A DNA stretch of 64,000 nt from Acanthochromis polyacanthus (Eukaryota > Chordata > Actinopteri > Pomacentridae). The translations under genes were made by a program, and so were the position numbers. Positions within the stretch are counted from its first letter, which is position 1, and each line of letters opens with the position of its first letter. Location of the stretch: the NCBI RefSeq assembly GCF_021347895.1, contig NC_067121.1, positions 33,343,974-33,407,973 on the forward strand, in the 5' to 3' direction. The notes beneath the pieces are model-generated. The model was not told where the DNA came from and ran no database searches. It worked only from the letters and a program-made list of their open reading frames with translations. Shown one piece after another: positions 49,347 to 61,600 of this stretch.

Positions 49347-50976
49347 CAGTGCCTATCATAAGTATTCACCCCCTTTGCTGTTTTACCCTTTTATTGCTTT
49401 CATAAATCAATCATGGTCAATAAAATTTAGCTTTTTTAACAAAAAAAATAATTGGAAAAAACTCTTTAATGTCAAAGTGAAAACAGATTTCTATAAAGTA
49501 ATGTTAATGAAAGAAAATTATATAAATGAAAATAATTGTTTGCATAATTATTCACCCCCTTTTTAATTTAATGGTCTAATTCAATAGAGGTCCATCAAAT
49601 TGTTGCCAATAGTCTCACAATTAGTGAAATAAAGATCACCTGAGTGGTGTGGGTGTGTTTCAAGTGATTGAGTTGTAAAACACCTGTCTGAAGGGTCCAG
49701 AGAGTGGTTGATCAGTATTACTGGCTACCATTACACCATGAAGACAGAAGAACACTCTAAGCAACTCAGGGAAAGGGTTATTGAGAAGTACAATTCAGGG
49801 GATGGTTACAAAAAAATTTCCAAGGCACTGAACATCCCCCAGAGTTCAGTGAAATCAATTATCAAGAAATGGAAGGAATATGGCACTTGTGTGAATCTGC
49901 CTAGATCAGGCCGCCCTCGTAAACTGAGTGACCGTGCAAGTAGGAGACCAGTGAGAGAAGCCACCAAGACCTCTACAACTACTCTGAAGGAGTTACAAGC
50001 TTCAGCTGCTGAGATGGGAGAGACTGTGCATGTAGCAACTGCTGCCCGGATTCTTCACCGGTCAAAGCTTTATGGGAGAGTGGCAATGAGAAAGCCACTG
50101 TTGAAGAAAAGTCATATTAGATCTCGACAAGAGTTTGCCAAAAAGCACGTGGAAGACTCCATGGTCAAGTGGAAGAAGATTCTTTGGTCTGATGAGACCA
50201 AAATTGAGCTTTTTGGCCATCAGACAAGACGTCATGTTTGGCGGAAACCAAACACTGCACATCACCAAAAACACACCATCCCCACTGTGAAGCATGGTGG
50301 TGGCAGCATTATGCTGTGGGGATGTTTCTCAGCAACTGGACCTGGAAGGCTTGTAAAGATAGAGGGCAGAATGAATGCTGCAAAATACACTGAAATCCTG
50401 GGGGACAATCTTTTTCAGTCTGCAAGAGAACTACATCTTGGGAGAAGATTTATTTTCCAGCAAGACAATGATCCAAAACATACTGCAAAAGCTACACAGG
50501 TATGGTTAAAAAAGAACCAGGTAAATGTTCTGGAGTGGCCGAGTCAAAGCCCAGACCTCAATCCTATAGAGAATTTGTGGCTGGACTTGAAAAGGGCTGT
50601 TCATGCCCGATACCCACGCAACCTGACAGAGCTTGAGCAGTTTTGCAAAGAAGAATGGAGCAAAATTGCAGTGGGCAGATGTGCAAGACTGATTGAGACC
50701 TATCCACACAGACTCACTGCTGTGATTGCAGCCAAAGGTGCATCGACAAAATACTGACTTGAAGGGGGTGAATAATTATGCAAACAATTATTTTCATTTA
50801 TATAATTTTCTTTCATTAACATTACTTTATAGAAATCTGTTTTCACTTTGACATTAAAGAGTTTTTTCCAATATTTTTTTTTGTTAAAAAAGGTAAATTT
50901 TATTGACCATGATTGATTTATGAAAGCAATAAAAGGGTAAACCATCAAAGCAGGTGAATACTTATGATAGGCACTG
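49347..50976 (+). mobile_element. Complete Tc1-type transposon, 1630 bp
   Basis: Terminal repeats of about 210 bp begin CAGTGCCTATCATAAGTATT on the left and end with its complement on the right. TA duplicates flank it (49345-49346 and 50977-50978). The two arms are nearly identical over their length, including the inner end with TGCATAATTATTCACCCCC. With an open transposase inside, this looks young and possibly mobile. Confidence 0.95.
49738..50757 (+). CDS. Tc1-like transposase, 339 aa, open
   Basis: A full-length uninterrupted transposase that binds the terminal repeats and cuts and pastes the element. The N-terminus has paired helix-turn-helix regions (YKKISKALNIPQSSVKSIIK) followed by the GRPRK hook. 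The DDE triad is visible: D152 in WSDET, D243 in QQDND and E278 in PIENLW, giving the DD34E spacing of Tc1 enzymes. A glycine-rich block (HGGGSIMLWG) is present. Length matches active family members. The ATG at 49738 was chosen because it gives the standard MKTEEHSKQL start; the frame upstream of it has no better ATG. There are no frameshifts or stops. Confidence 0.95.
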   Translation: MKTEEHSKQLRERVIEKYNSGDGYKKISKALNIPQSSVKSIIKKWKEYGTCVNLPRSGRPRKLSDRASRRPVREATKTSTTTLKELQASAAEMGETVHVATAARILHRSKLYGRVAMRKPLLKKSHIRSRQEFAKKHVEDSMVKWKKILWSDETKIELFGHQTRRHVWRKPNTAHHQKHTIPTVKHGGGSIMLWGCFSATGPGRLVKIEGRMNAAKYTEILGDNLFQSARELHLGRRFIFQQDNDPKHTAKATQVWLKKNQVNVLEWPSQSPDLNPIENLWLDLKRAVHARYPRNLTELEQFCKEEWSKIAVGRCARLIETYPHRLTAVIAAKGASTKY

Positions 50977-51395
50977 TATGGTCCTTTCTAAGATGCAGGG
51001 TGATATCAGCTAAAATGGGCCACTTTTTGGTAAATCGCTTGAAGCACTAACAAAAAACAATGTATTCTATTAAAATGTGGTTTTATGGCTAGTAATGGTT
51101 GTTTTCTTTTAATTTTGCATTGAAATTATCTAGTAAATAGGATTGTTTAGTTCCTACAGGTCTTGATACGTCAGCTGTGCCAATTTTTTTACACAAGCAA
51201 AGTTCAGGTAAAATGGGACGCTTATCAGGTAAATTGGGCCAGTCCAACTGCAAAGGGATAGTCATCAATTTTTATTGTAAAAAAAAACTGTCAATATGGC
51301 AGCATACTGTGTAACAACAATTTAATAATATCAGGACAATTCATTACATTGTAAATGATTAACTTCTATCATTGTACAATATCACATATTTATTA
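50977..51395. other. Unit-specific sequence in the second duplication unit
   Basis: Part of this stretch (TAAAATGGGCCACTTTTTGG near 51012 and GTAAATTGGGCCAG near 51229) has no counterpart in the first unit. No gene or clear transposon ends. Confidence 0.4.
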
Positions 51396-51731
51396 AATAC
51401 AACAATAGAATAGAATAGAATAGAATAGAATAGAATAGATGTTTAATATCAGTGATTAACAATGAATGCAGTTAGTTTAGCAGCTCTTTCTTTGAGTTAC
51501 CAGCATACAACAAAATGTAAATGTTTCTGTTTTTCATAGACATTTCCATGGTATAGATATATTATTAATTTTAGTTGAATTTTGTTTGTATATTATCAGT
51601 TAAAACTTCACCATGGCCTTCACACAGTAGACTTTTGCAGACTTTCACTGTATTTGACTACCACTTCTCCCTGCGCATCACATACAATTCATGCTGCGCT
51701 AACACTTCAGCATTTACGGTACCACAGCGTC

Positions 51732-51745
51732 GTTACCATGACAAC
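51732..51745 (+). promoter_or_regulatory. RFX X-box-like site before CATIP
   Basis: GTTACCATGACAAC fits the X-box half-sites GTNRCC and RGYAAC with a 2-base spacer and one mismatch. It lies about 190 bp before the CATIP start codon, the usual place for X-boxes in ciliary genes. Confidence 0.6.
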
Positions 51746-51932
51746 TCGGATTCGTTCGTCTTCTTCCCTGAAAACAAGCCGCACACAGAAGTACAGCAGA
51801 AGACTGTTTAAAATATGACGAGAACACGCTGTGGGTCGCAACAAAAGTCTGTCTTGTGAAGCTGCTCCGGCTGCGCAGGGACTTCTTTCTTTTTCAAACC
51901 GGGAGCACCTGCACTAAATACGGGCAGCGTTA

Positions 51933-54900
51933 ATGATGGAAGCCCCGCAGGAAGACGTGGCTCCTGTCGGTGCCTCAGCGGGGACTGAAGGACAGGAGTT
52001 AAAAGCGTCAGAAGAAGCAATCGCATTCATGTCCAGCATCGGTGAGTCCTTAATTCTGCTCTAACTTCAGGCCAGTAGGAGACCAGAGCTGCGTGCGCCT
52101 GGACTCCCACCACCTGCTTATGGCACATCTTGAGACGCTCCAGTGGGGGGAATTAAAAACAAACTGGACACTGTTCATTGTATGTGAGCAGCAGTAAAGG
52201 TCAGACGAGTTTTGAATATATTTCATATCACAGCTTGATGTCTTCACATTTCCCACAGAGCCTCAGAAGTGCATGTTTGCAGACTCTCTGGTGACTGTGT
52301 CTGAAGGAGGCAGAGATCTGGGAAAGTTCAGTGTTCAGGTGGAGTTTGGCCGCAGACTCCAGCAACCCTGTCTGCTGCTGCATGCTCAGAGCCACGGAGC
52401 CATTGATAACTGCCCCTGTGGGACAACAGTGACAGGTAAGACCACCTAAAATCTGCTATTTTCCATTTAAAATACAGGTTTGTCAGCACGCTTCCTTTAA
52501 CGCCTGCCCTCTTTGGTCATTTCAGCCTACCTAACCTCTGACCTGGAGGTGCTGGAGGAAGATTTCCACGAGTATGTCAAGGTGAGTCAAGCTTCCAACA
52601 GTCACATTTTTGACTCCAAGATTTGTTTTAAATGGGTTGGTGCCGCTTTACTTAACAGGACTTTTACACCATCACATCTAAGTGAGAGCACTGCTGTCGA
52701 CCAACCAGATGTTTTTCGAGATCCAACCTCAAAATTAGATGCAATCAAGCCATTGCAGTAGCTGCTTCTAACATCTGAAGTCGTTCACTTTTCTACATAA
52801 GAACTAGACAGACTATGGAAAGTTTGAAATCACTGTTTATCACCCACCTTTGTTTGCTGTCATTTCATTCAAGTAGAGTTTAACAACTTATTTTATTCAT
52901 TTTATTTAGATCTGACTTGTGCTTTAAGAAGTTTTCTGTAAATAAATTTGACATTTTTGCTCACATGAATCTGCAGTTGCACTCTACATAAAAACACTGT
53001 GCTCATCCGCCATCCATATTTATACCACATTTTTCTCTCTTCCTGTCACATTTTTGATTTTTATGTGTTGTTGTTAGGGTTTTAAATGGATTGGTGCCAC
53101 TTTACTGAGCAACACTTTCACACCATCACATCTAAGTTAGAGACGGTGACCAACCAGATGTTTTTCAAGATCCAGCCTCAAAATTAGACGCAATCAAACC
53201 GTCGTAATAACTACTTCTAATGTCTGAAACCATGTGAGACCTCTTCAGAACTTCAAAAACGTTTTAATTGCTCCTTCAGACCCACCTCTTTTCATTGACC
53301 ATCTGATTCAAGTGGAGCTTAATATCCTATTTCATTTCGATTTGTGTTTTGTTTTTAAATGTTTTCTATGACTAAATTTGACTGCTTTGACATTTTTGCT
53401 CAGCAGTTGCACTATACATAAAAACATTACACTTTCCTTCCATCCTTATGTTTTCCTCCTGAATCCCCTCCTCAGGTCAACGGCCACAGTCTGGACAAGA
53501 GGTGTCACATGGTGCAGCGTGACGGGCAGATGGTGATCGATAAAGTCACAACTGTGGGAGAGGTAAGAGGGGAAGCAATGTCATGAGAACAGCTGCATGA
53601 CACACTAACAAAGCAGTATTACAGACGCTATTTAGCAAAATTAGGCCCTGAAATATCCGTCAATTCGTGCTTGTTCTTGATGTCAACAAACCTGCAGTTG
53701 GGAAGTTACAGTGAGTTGTAAGCTTTCTTTTGTGCGTCAACAGGAGGTGACAAAGGAGAGTGTTTCTCATCCCATGTCAGTCCTAAGAGGGCTGGTAACT
53801 GAGGGCTCCACCTTGCTGCTGATGCGTCTCATGGCTCTGAGGAAGAAGGTGCCAGAAAACATGACGTTTGTCTCCTTGGACCAACGATTGCACGTCATCC
53901 ACACCACCTTTGTGAGTTATTATGTCAGACTCAGACTTCTTAGTCCATCGTTGACTTATTTGAATGGTGAAATGTGATTGTTTTGTGTCTTTGGGCAGAG
54001 TGAGCTGGGAGTGAAGCAGCTGGAGGTTGGAGGTGAGACACTGGAGGTGTTTGGGGTGGAGAGGATTGTTCATTCTGTGGAGGACAGTCCTACCGCTTGG
54101 CACTGCTACTTCCTGGATGACGGGTGAGCTCAGTGACTATACACTACCAGTAAAAAGTTTGGACTCCAAACATTACATTATATACTAAATCTTTGAATAT
54201 AATACCACCACAGACTGGGAGAGATCCAAGCAGAATTTGCATGCAAACTGGGAAAACAAAAGATTTGTGACCTGTCTACCATAAATATATAAAATCATCT
54301 TTAGGCCTTCATCCTGATGAGAAAACCTTAAGATGATAAGTAAGATAATTTAGCTTTTATGCTCATGTTTTTAGTTATTTTTCATGTGTGTTGCATTTGC
54401 AAAGCCGCTTCAAACAAATTGGTGAGTATATTTTCTGTAATCAGACACTTGGCCAGCAGAGTGCAGGTGGGATCACCAGTCACCATGATGCTTCTGGAGC
54501 TTCCATCAAAAATAGAAAAAGGTAAGTTTTACCTCACAATGAGAAAACAGGAATTCTTCAAATGAAACTGATGCTGTTTATGTGTGTGTGTGTATGTGCA
54601 TTAGGTTTTGAAAAGATCCCCCTAATGTGGGAAGAAGACATGCAGATGCGTTCAGAGTTCCTGGACAGAAAGGTGACCGATAAAGTTCTCAGATGATACA
54701 ACTTGATATAATTTGTTCAGTCAGACTTTACTTTAATAATGCAGGTTCTTCTCACATGTGTTTTATTACCCTGTAATCCATTTAAATACTGCAGAACATG
54801 AATGTGTTTATGTCTTGTTGTGACAGGAGGAACTGAAGGCTGGTCACGCCTCATACCTGAGACAGCATCCAGAGATCAGGGCCCTCATGTCTGACTTCCT

Positions 54901-55015
54901 GCAGTTCTTGTTGCTGAGGAAACCTGATGACGTCTTTCAGTTTGCCAGAGAATACTTCCTTCCTTTTGCATCTCGCCGTCCTCCAGAAGCAGACCCAAAA
55001 GCCGAGTCGCTTTAA
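51933..55015 (+). CDS. catip: CATIP, ciliogenesis-associated TTC17-interacting protein, 9 exons, 351 aa
   Basis: Exons: 51933-52041, 52259-52435, 52526-52581, 53476-53562, 53744-53911, 53999-54123, 54445-54521, 54605-54672, 54827-55015; all phases agree. The product matches vertebrate CATIP (C2orf62), which works with TTC17 in actin polymerisation needed for primary cilium formation. Family signatures are [11 protein letters not shown] near the N-terminus, [48 protein letters not shown] and [20 protein letters not shown] near the C-terminus. Human CATIP is about 387 aa; the fish protein is a little shorter at both ends. Two ATGs occur in a row (51933 and 51936), so either may be used. An X-box-like site lies upstream. 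AATAAA signals are at 55327 and 55411. Confidence 0.92.
53048..53420. repeat. Internal duplication in CATIP intron 3
   Basis: The stretch at about 52600-53005 (TTTTGACTCC, AAATGGGTTGGTGCCGCTTT, CAACCAGATGTTTTTC) recurs at about 53048-53420 (AAATGGATTGGTGCCACTTT, CAACCAGATGTTTTTC). Both look like non-coding copies of one about 370-bp repeat in tandem. Confidence 0.6.
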
Positions 55016-55550
55016 AGGCACACTTAAGGGGACATCTCACATGTTTCAAAACTCAGCCTTTTTCCCAGTTAATTTATCACATTGACTCACACTGAAGTTT
55101 AATATTCACACTTGTTTTTTTATTTTTCTTTTAAATGATAGATAATTAGTGGTAAGAAGGGAAACATAGTGGAGAGGAGCAGTAACTTTCAAATTTGTGG
55201 CTGTGTGATCTTTTCAGAGAACTTTAGTGATCTGAATAAACTGATTTGTGTCAATAACACCGTTTGGAGTTACGGTTTGTGCAAGGCAGTTCCGGTAACT
55301 GTGTGCCAAAGCCACCAGTGTCCCTTCAAAATAAAAGTGTACAATTGTAAACAGGAAGATGTGTGACGATATGAAATGCGCTATCACCTTGAGATTTAAT
55401 GTAGATTTAAAATAAACCGATGTAAGAGCTACGGGGCAGAATTAAACGGTAACTGAAATATATTTGCTTTGTTTAGAAGGCTTTTTTTTTAAGTTGAACA
55501 CAGCTGAGGCGACCTGTGTGGAAACGAACAGACATGCGCTCACTTCCTCT

Positions 55551-55562
55551 GAAAGTGAAACT
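55551..55562 (+). promoter_or_regulatory. ISRE-like site upstream of the DED caspase
   Basis: GAAAGTGAAACT matches the interferon-stimulated response element core GAAANNGAAACT exactly. It is just upstream of or within the presumed first non-coding exon, which ends at a good donor (CGG/TAAGT region, 55729-55735). Confidence 0.6.
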
Positions 55563-56640
55563 CTGAGCGGCAGAAAGTCAACGGCTGAAACACGGAGAAC
55601 AACAGCTAAATACAAGAGTTAGTTTGTTCAGTTTTCGCTCGTAAGTTGAAGTAGTTTTACTGACATACGGAAGACGCGTCTTTTCGCTTTTGTGGCCGTA
55701 TAGTTTCGGTGGCTGGCGAGTCGGCAGCGGTAAGTTTTAACGTCGTAGTAAAACTCAACTGGCGGTTGACGCTGCTTCAGGCGACACAAGACACCTCGAC
55801 TTTAATGTACTCTAAACTGGTTTAAAAGTACACTGTGTATGTAGTAGTACACCCTAGGCTTGAGAGAAACTTTATAAAGGTGTGGTTGAACACATCGTGA
55901 AGTCAAACAGACGTTGGGGGGCCGTGGCTGGAATTCTCCCAGAGACGTCACTTTAGCATACTGTCAATGTTAGCACCAAGTCCCCGAAGAACTGAGCTTT
56001 CTTTTTAGTGTTTTACTTCAAGTCAATCTCTATATATATCTGAAGAACTCTGGCTCATTTGGAATATATTTTATGCTGTTATTTGTTACTTTTGTCCTCA
56101 TTTGTAGCTTCATAACAATAAAGTACCTGCGATACTGTATTGTTAAAAAAAGGCCCCTAAAATCCAAAACACTACTTTGTTTAGTCTGGTTTTAGTGACT
56201 GTAAAGGTTGGTATAGCACTAGAATAAACGCTTTTGAAAGCAACAATAAGGAGAAAGTGAACCCTATAAAATTCTATTAATGCTAAGAAGAACATAAGCA
56301 AAAGAAATAGACTTAAAAAGAATTACAGGTGTGATATTGCTATAATGTGTATAAAATATGGCCTCCAGAGGGCTGCACTACCATGTGAGATTAATGGGGT
56401 AGCAGGCCTGTTGAACCTAAAGGCAAAGTCTTCAGTGTCACCTTTTAACCTGCTTGGTCACTATGTTATTTTTTGCTGCTTTAAGTTATGTGTGGAGTTT
56501 TAGATTTAAATCAGCTGTAAGAAGTGCCACCATTTCACCAATTCTCTGAGATTTCAGCTGATAAAAATAATGAAGCTGTTTACAGTCGTCAAAGTGTATA
56601 CATTGTATTGCCACTCGAACCTACATGCATTCAGTTGATG

Positions 56641-56800
56641 GTAAGGCCCGACCGATATGGATTTTTTGAGGACGATTCCGATATTTGGCAGAAAAAAATA
56701 CCGATGACTGATTAATCGGAAGATTATAATGAATAAAAGAACTTATTTTGTCAGTCCCTTAATCCTTACAACAACAAAGATATGAATTACAGGTAGAGCA
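56641..56800. mobile_element. Dispersed repeat fragment in intron 1 of the DED caspase
   Basis: AAGGCCCGACCGATATGGAT followed by CGATATTTGGCAG and GATTAATCGG is the left end of a common fish dispersed repeat, probably a DNA transposon. Its right end was not found. The rest of intron 1 (55730-58625) shows no gene. Confidence 0.5.
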
Positions 56801-58690
56801 TTTTACTATTTTACAATATTTTGTTCTTTAGTGTTTGTTTAACTTTACAACAGAGAGGAATTTTCCAGTACAAAAACATGCAATAAAGCATTAAACCTCT
56901 GGGAAATGATATTACCTTAAAAAAAGTAAATCTATAAATGAGTTATGAAATACATCTTGTCTTGTACTTCTTGTTGCTGCAAATTAGGGGCAAGTTTTAT
57001 ATATATTATGTGTATAAACAACATAATGAGTGAAGTTACTGGAAAAACATTATTTATGCAGCCCTGTGATGCTCTTTAACGTCAAATCGTATTTTCTCTA
57101 CTCCATTATTTTCTTTGCCATGAAGTCAAGATATAAATATGCATATATGCGTAAATATGGTTTTATACTTGTTGCTGTTTTGTTGCCGAGTCTTTATCAC
57201 CCAGCTGGCATTACAGCTCATAAGCTACATGTTGTAAATTATGTAGTCTATTGATATTTATCACATAGATTGATCAATCAATAACCTTAATTTTACGTAA
57301 CTGTCATGTTAGAAATAAGCAGCTGCAGAAAGACTGCACTGGGTGGTAATATATATAAATTTACATCACTGACAGTTTTCTGCCAGCATTTCTGTCTTGC
57401 ATTGCTTGCAGTAATGGCACTTTTTGCTGTTATAAATATTTATATTCCTCACAGCTCTCCATTAAACCTGTTCTTCTTAATTAAAGTAGAAAGCAGGCGA
57501 TGAGTCTTTTTTTGTGCAGAACAGGAATCAAATCACATGTCGAATGCCTCCTTTTATGAAAGTGCACACAGAGCCTGAATAATGATGAAACCAGGGTTAG
57601 CGAAGATTGTTCAAAATCATTGTCACAATACCCATTATCTCTGACTGGGGTTTCAAATTTTGTCAAGCTGACGAGCACCAAGAGAGCCTGGCTGTGTCAA
57701 AAGTGTTTGATAGTGCAGCGAAGCCAATGCAAAAGTGACTTAAACCTGTAGGTTTAATTGAATGAGACAATGATGCTTCTTCTGACTTCATCTGTCACCT
57801 CAGTAAACAATTTCCTAATGAGTTTGGGGTCACAATCACTAGCGTCTATAGTGCTTTCTATACTTCTAGACAAGTAGCTGCTGCATCACCATGTGTAGTG
57901 TTCTTAAGTTCTTAGTCAGATTCTTGCTTACTTGTTCTGTCTGGTTTCAAAAGAGTAAGATCGTCCCCGCCAAATTCTAAACTTGACAATTTAAAACAAA
58001 AGTTCACAAACCAGTATAAGACCTCACTGTGGCTGTGTTCATGTTTTCTATACACAGACTATGGTAAAAGGTGGCTAACAGCATACCACTGTACCACGCA
58101 GAAAAGCTAAGTCTGAGACTGTATTTTGATAGAGGTGTACTTTTAAAAGCAATTTAAATGGAAATCCAAGCGTTGCAAGTCTGTTTGTCAATCAGGTCAA
58201 AGTTAGGATGCACAAACATCAAAAGCTCTAAACCAGACACGTTTTCTGTCTCATAGTTTCAGATTGTAGGTAGGTTGGTTGAAAAGATAGTAACTCAGTG
58301 ACATTTTCTGGCTCAACAATGAGGTGCTTTTCTGGTAGATTTTATACCACCGGTGTAAATGAATGTTTCTCTATTTTTCCTGTAACCATATCAAGTATAG
58401 AGGTGATGTTCAGAAGTGTAGTATGATGTGTCATTTGTTTATAGCCTCAATGTGATCTTTAGTAAATTCATTACGTTTTTGCCAAAACTACGTTATTTGT
58501 TTTCTTACCCCGTTTTTTGATTAGAATCCAGTTGTTTCTAACACAGTTTCTTCTAAAAATGTGCACTTTACATGGTATCTGAAGTTGTTTCTGATTTCCC
58601 GTCTTGTTTGTTTCTTTTACTCTAGCAACCCTAACCTGTAGAGTGCTGGGAGCTGAGCACCAGGCTGGTGCTGGTGGGAGTGGGTTCCTG

Positions 58691-61600
58691 ATGGATAGGC
58701 GGTTACTGTCCCGCATAGACGAGGAGCTGGACTCCTCTGAGGTGGCAGGGCTTTGCTTCTTGTGTCGGGATGTCATCAGCGGGAAACGCCTGGAGGGGGT
58801 GAGCATCACATGTTTCATACTGTTTTCTGCCATGTTTGAGGAAAATGTCACAGATGAGACTGACAGCGTGCTACCTTATAGACACTCCATATATTCACAT
58901 TCACAGATGGATTTGTTTAAGTGAACCATTGTTTGTTTGTTTCTTGGTTGTTGTGCTACAGATCAAGGATGCGAAACAGCTGTTCTTGAGACTTGAAGAA
59001 AAAGAATTGCTGGAGAACAAATTTTTCCTCACACAGCTGCTCCGCACTATCCATCGAGCAGATCTCCTCAGCCTCATAGAGACAGACAGCAGACAAACAG
59101 AGGAAACAGATGCTCGGCCTCTGCTGTCAGAATACAGGTAAAAGCAGAAAAAACTGATTTTATTATTCCAGCATACAAACAGTATTGGCAATTCAGCAAC
59201 AGAACTGAAACATTGTCAGTTTGATTTCAAAGAGTTTCAGGCCTTAATCTGTGGCGTCTTTGTGTTTCTGTCTCTTTTTCTTCAGGGTGATGCTGTACAG
59301 GATATATGATGACATGACTCAGGAGAATCTGAACCAGTTTAAGTTTCTGTTGAACAACGAGCAGCGCAGAAAAATGGAGATGTGTAGTGTAAGAACCCTC
59401 TCATAACACCTAGCTAACACTTTGAAAATCAATTTGCCACACCCACAGAAAGGGGTTACATAAGTAATGGTGACACATCAACTAGAGCTTTTTCTTTTCA
59501 GGGAAACAGTTTATACACAACACTAGGTACTAAATGTGTGTTTAACACTTAAACTCTCCTCACTCTGCCCGGCATATTACTATTATAATTGCACCTTTTT
59601 TTTAATCGACAGAGAATACCATCAGAATCACACAACATACTACTTAGAGTTTTCCAAAGTGCAATGCTAACTTCTAAGTTTACTTACAGTCTAGGTGACG
59701 TCTTTTGTCAAATACAGCATATTTTTATCATGAGCTATCTCAGTTTAGTTTTGCCTGCTGACGAGTATAATAATATTTTTACATTTGTAAATGGAAATTC
59801 AGTTGTGATTTAAATAGCAAAGATGAGCTTCATCCATAAATCAATAAGTGGTTTCATGTCTTAACATGCAACCTTCCCGTATCAAAATAAAACTGAATTA
59901 TGTTTGTTTTTGTTTTTTTTTTGCAAAGAGCTGGCTAGCGACTTTTTTTTTTATTATTCATTACTTAGATACAGACAATTCTTCACTAGATCCATTTTAT
60001 GCAGCAGAAATGATTGCAACTCGGAATGTAACTGCAAAGCTTCTAGAAAAAAAACATCTTCTTTGTCAATTACAGACCGTCCTGGATGTGTTTGTTGAAA
60101 TGGAAAAGGTAGGATTGCTATCAAATACAAATCTTACTGAGCTGCATGAAATACTGCTGGAGATAGATCAACAGCTGGCGACAACTGTGCAGAAATACAT
60201 GCAAGGTATGAGACCGACATTTACACAGAAGCATGCACACACTCAAACACTTTCTATTTGTGAAATCAGTCAAATGATTTTACTCGTTGCAGGGGTGCAC
60301 CAGCATCAACACAGTCTACCTGTCAGCGTGGATCCCCAGGCCCAGGTGTGTGTGTGTGTGTGTGTGTAAATGTGTGTTTCTGAACAGTTTATCCTGACAT
60401 TAGTTTACTGACTGCTATCACTGGTTTTCCAACAGAGGGTCAACAACACTCCTCAGCCACAACCTTTTGTGTCCATGTCTGAGGCTCAGCCCAGCTGTAA
60501 GTGGCTTTTTCAACAACTCAATTGATAATCAATTTATAAAACATTATATATTTACGGCCATGATATTTTTATTGCTATGCTAAAGATGTAAGTTTATATT
60601 GTGTTTGTTCTTCAGATGGGTCAGAGAGTGTTTATTCTGATGCACAGTCGACGACAGAGACGCCCTCACTTTCTGATCCGGTAACCTGTTCATAGAATCA
60701 TGAATACCTCTCATGTTGTCATTCAGCCATTCTTTTCCTTAATAATTAAAATTTCTGATTGCCTGTGTGTGCGTGCTTCTGCTCTGTAGGCAGACTACTA
60801 TGATCTGACTCATAAACCTCGTGGTTTGTGTGTGGTCATCAACAATGAGGACTTTCCGGGAACAGGCCTGTCGAGTAGAAAAGGAACTCAGGAGGATGCA
60901 AGTATGTGTTATTGTACTTGAACCGTGACTATTTTATCTGTTAGTTATTCAGCCTTGGTCCAATCAGGATTCTCAGCCTTAATGCTATTATATGATGATG
61001 CACTCCACTGATATGCTTTTATACCATTTGCCTCTCTTCTATGTGACGCAGAGACTCTGAACAAAGTGTTCACCGACTTTGGCTTTGACGTAAAGATACG
61101 CAACAACCTGACTGCGAGTGACATGCGAGCTGAGATGCAAAAGCTGGGTGAAAGAAATTTTATGAATGACGATGCCTTGGTATGCATTTTCTGATTCCTT
61201 CAGAGACTTTTTAGATACACTTTGTTCAGCATTTTGGACTTTTTTGCAGTATTACTAAGAGTTACACTAGAAGATCAAATCATTCTCATGTATGTGTTTT
61301 AAATATGAAGCCAGAAGCTTGGGCTGATTAAGATAGTCCACCATCCAACTCCAGCTTTTTCATATTTAAACTTAAGTTTTTATTTACAAATGTTTATGAA
61401 ACAGTTGCTGCCTCATTAAGTGTACCGATCTGATCTAACTCTTAGTGTGGAGGAGCATATTTCCTAAAATGTCACCATGTAGTCCTTTCATAGTGTGATT
61501 AACCTGCAAGTTGCTGTGATTAATTGCAGTTCATATTTAACAACAGCAAAATTTTAGTAAATGTTGTGAGTATTGACACGTTAAGACACAATACCAATTA

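Noticed and set aside
59848..60075. Upstream extension of the fourth DED caspase exon
   Set aside because: The TTACAG acceptor at 60070-60075 gives the correct phase and DED2 sequence; the upstream part is intronic.
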